Origin: Actinobacteria bacterium UBA3012
Lineage (GTDB): Bacteria > Actinomycetota > Actinomycetes > Nanopelagicales > Nanopelagicaceae
Direction of reading: 5' to 3'
NCBI GenBank assembly: GCA_002346305.1
Contig: DDZI01000046.1
Location: forward strand, 1 to 7,763
Length of the DNA: 7,763 nucleotides
The notes under the pieces were generated by a model. The model saw nothing but the letters and a program-made list of their open reading frames with translations, was not told the origin of the DNA and searched no databases. Within the stretch, counting starts at the first letter, position 1; each line of letters opens with the position of its first letter. Made by a program: the position numbers and the translations under genes. Shown piece by piece: positions 6,384 through 7,763 of the stretch.

Positions 6384-6904
6384 CCAGAAATATCTTTGAT
6401 TTCGAAAAACCTGAACGGTTCGTCGCTGGCACAGTAGGCATGCCGGGAGAGCGCACCTTCTATTTACAGGCAAAAGAAGGAAATAGAATTTCCTCGGTAA
6501 GTCTTGAGAAAAGCCAGGTGGCCTTACTCGCGGAAAGAATTTTAAATTTGTTGAAAGAGATGAATTTGCCACCAAAATCAGTTGTTCTAAAAATCGATGA
6601 TGCACCGCTTGAACTTCCTTTGATGGATGATTTTCGGGTTGGTGTTATAGCCATAGCCTGGGATCCACAAACCCAGCACTTAGTTATTGAAGCACAGGCC
6701 GGGGAAAGTGAAGAGGTAATTGATCATCAAATTGCAGACGGTCCAGATTTGTTTAGAGTGACTCTAACGGCAAGCATGGCAAAAAGTTTTGCGCTTCGCT
6801 CAAATGCTTTAGTAAAAGCTGGCCGTCCTCCTTGTCAGTTTTGTGGAAATCCCTTGGATCCAAATGCACACTTATGTCCGAGAGCCAATGGCTATCGACG
6901 TTAA
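6380..6904 (+). CDS. DUF3090 family protein with C-terminal zinc-type site
   Basis: This 174-residue soluble protein is recognisable as the actinobacterial DUF3090 family (related to TIGR03847). The N-terminus FDFEKPERFVAGTVGMPGER (6-25) and FYLQAKEG are characteristic. The C-terminal end reads PPCQFCGNPLDPNAHLCPRANGY (150-172), with C152, C155, H164 and C166 placed as a CCHC zinc-binding knuckle. The middle region holds conserved acidic motifs (LPLMDDFRVG, WDPQTQHLVIEAQA). No biochemical function is established for the family. The start ATG shares bases with the phosphatase stop (ATGA), so the two are translationally coupled; GATGGGGG lies just upstream. The end overlaps the next gene by 17 nt. 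Confidence 0.92.
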   Translation: MTRNIFDFEKPERFVAGTVGMPGERTFYLQAKEGNRISSVSLEKSQVALLAERILNLLKEMNLPPKSVVLKIDDAPLELPLMDDFRVGVIAIAWDPQTQHLVIEAQAGESEEVIDHQIADGPDLFRVTLTASMAKSFALRSNALVKAGRPPCQFCGNPLDPNAHLCPRANGYRR

Positions 6905-7586
6905 AGAAGCGATAAGTAAAAAGCCCATCGAAATATTGGGTCGATTAGTCGACGCATCAAATGCAACTCTTTTTGGGATTTTGGAAGATACCGAAATCAA
7001 TGTTATTTATAAACCCATCTCTGGCGAACGACCACTCTGGGATTTCGAAGAGGGTTCATTGGCTGGCCGCGAAGTCGCTGCTTATTTAACAAGTGAATTC
7101 ATGAATTTCAATCTCGTTCCATTCACAACATTACGGGAAGGCCCATTTGGTCTTGGAATGGTTCAACATTGGATCGACGTGGATGAATCCTTTGAAATCA
7201 TCGAATTTTCGCAAAGCAACGATGAACGGTTGCGAAGTATGGCGCTTTTTGACGCAATTATTAACAATACTGATCGAAAGATTGGCCATTTATTGCCAAC
7301 TAAAGATGGAGAAATTTTTGGATGTGACCATGGAGTAACTTTTCACGTGGAAGACAAATTGCGAACAGTCCTCTGGCAATGGAGAGGACACGCCTTTAAC
7401 GAGGAAGAAAGTGCGCAACTAACAAGATTCATAGTTGAATTTGAAAATTGGAGTGGTCTTGTTGGCGAACTTCTAACTGATGAGGAGAAGGAAATAACTA
7501 GACAACGAGTTCTAGAACTTCTCGATTTTGGCAAATTTCCTTTCCCATCTGAGGACTGGCCTGCCATTCCTTGGCCTCCAGTTTAG
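6888..7586 (+). CDS. SCO1664 family protein (PI3/4-kinase-like fold)
   Basis: This 232-residue soluble protein matches the SCO1664/TIGR03843 family, described as distantly similar to phosphatidylinositol 3- and 4-kinases. Kinase-like landmarks are YKPISGERPLWDF (41-53) with candidate nucleotide-binding K42, LAGREVAAYL (58-67), PFGLGMVQHW (86-95), FDAIINNTDRKIGHLL (121-136) with candidate catalytic D129, and GCDHG (145-149) with candidate metal-binding D147. The end is Trp/Pro-rich (WPAIPWPPV). No substrate is known, and kinase activity is predicted only from the motifs. The ATG at 6888 is chosen because family similarity (ILGRLVDASNATLFG) begins about 15 residues later. A start at 6843 is also open but would overlap DUF3090 by 62 nt. 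With 6888 the overlap is 17 nt, indicating coupled translation. mshC follows after 13 nt. Confidence 0.9.
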   Translation: MAIDVKEAISKKPIEILGRLVDASNATLFGILEDTEINVIYKPISGERPLWDFEEGSLAGREVAAYLTSEFMNFNLVPFTTLREGPFGLGMVQHWIDVDESFEIIEFSQSNDERLRSMALFDAIINNTDRKIGHLLPTKDGEIFGCDHGVTFHVEDKLRTVLWQWRGHAFNEEESAQLTRFIVEFENWSGLVGELLTDEEKEITRQRVLELLDFGKFPFPSEDWPAIPWPPV

Positions 7587-7598
7587 GTACTCTGTACC
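7586..7598 (+). promoter_or_regulatory. Short perfect inverted repeat just upstream of the mshC start
   Basis: GGTAC-TCT-GTACC is a perfect 5-bp inverted repeat with a 3-nt loop. It begins on the last base of the SCO1664-family stop codon and ends 1 nt before the GTG of mshC. It lacks a U-tract, so it is not an obvious terminator. It may instead bring the weak AGG (7585-7587) closer to the start codon. With only five pairs it could be chance. Confidence 0.3.
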
Positions 7599-7599
7599 A

Positions 7600-7763
7600 G
7601 TGCAAACTTGGACATCATTATCGATACCGGATTACAAATTAGCGTCCCACGGTGTAAAGATAACTTCCAAGCCGCAAATATGGAATACCGAATCCCAGGC
7701 TATAAATGAGATTACTGAAAATGAGATAGAGCTTTATGTTTGCGGAATCACTCCCTACGATGC
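7600..7763 (+). CDS. mshC: Mycothiol ligase MshC, N-terminal fragment (3' end outside window)
   Basis: This is the first 54 residues of L-cysteine:1D-myo-inositol 2-amino-2-deoxy-alpha-D-glucopyranoside ligase. The enzyme joins activated cysteine to GlcN-Ins with ATP, the third named step (MshA, MshB, MshC, MshD) of mycothiol synthesis, in the cytosol. The start GTG at 7600 gives MQTW, which matches the conserved MQxW start of MshC. The segment ends at YVCGITPYD, where C48 is the first zinc ligand; the CGITPYD form separates MshC from cysteinyl-tRNA synthetase, which has CGPTVYD-type sequence. The only Shine-Dalgarno-like element is AGG at 7585-7587, 12 nt away, so translation probably depends on coupling with the upstream gene, which ends 13 nt before. 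The gene runs off the right edge. Confidence 0.93.
   Translation, partial: MQTWTSLSIPDYKLASHGVKITSKPQIWNTESQAINEITENEIELYVCGITPYD

Noticed and set aside
6843..6887. Earlier start for the SCO1664-family protein
   Set aside because: It would overlap the zinc-knuckle coding of DUF3090 by 62 nt with non-homologous sequence; the ATG at 6888 fits the family length.
7600..7763. Cysteinyl-tRNA synthetase
   Set aside because: The MQxW start and CGITPYD motif, plus the neighbouring families, indicate MshC rather than CysS.
1..7763. Mobile element, CRISPR array, phage or defence system
   Set aside because: I saw no transposase or integrase, no repeat-spacer pattern, no flanking direct repeats at the tRNA, and every gene matches ordinary chromosomal families apart from one small unknown.

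Overview
The window looks like chromosomal DNA from a low-GC, streamlined actinobacterium. The strongest evidence is the right-hand block: an MSMEG_4193-type histidine phosphatase, a DUF3090 protein, an SCO1664-family kinase-like protein and the start of mshC. This neighbourhood is characteristic of Actinobacteria that make mycothiol. DUF5703 and the M20 dipeptidase beside it also fit actinobacterial gene order. Base composition is only moderate in GC, start codons include several GTG and TTG, and genes are packed to within a few bases. This recalls freshwater acI-type lineages (Nanopelagicales), but that assignment is inference.

Layout. Bases 1-1053 (+) hold the C-terminal part of an ABC-F ATPase, cut at the left edge. 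It converges with a minus-strand unit whose stop lies 2 bp away. Read in its own direction, that unit is tRNA-Leu(GAG), a zinc-free quinone oxidoreductase, a three-helix small membrane protein and apt (adenine phosphoribosyltransferase). Divergent from the tRNA is an M20 metallopeptidase (+). It ends 3 bp from the stop of a convergent minus-strand pair, an aldo/keto reductase followed by an overlapping DUF5703 gene. A 109-bp divergent intergenic region then separates the reductase from the plus-strand phosphatase - DUF3090 - SCO1664 family - mshC unit, which runs off the right edge. No stretch longer than about 110 bp lacks a gene.

How the genes work together. apt salvages adenine with PRPP. 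The four-gene right-hand unit is tightly coupled (4-nt overlap, 17-nt overlap, 13-nt gap), and its last gene encodes the ligase that joins cysteine to glucosaminyl-inositol in mycothiol synthesis. The three upstream proteins have no established reaction, but their chemistry (a histidine phosphatase, a small Cys/His zinc-site protein and a PI3/4-kinase-like fold) invites a link to phosphorylated inositol or thiol metabolism. The other genes look like ordinary housekeeping functions. I see no mobile element, CRISPR array, phage gene or pseudogene.
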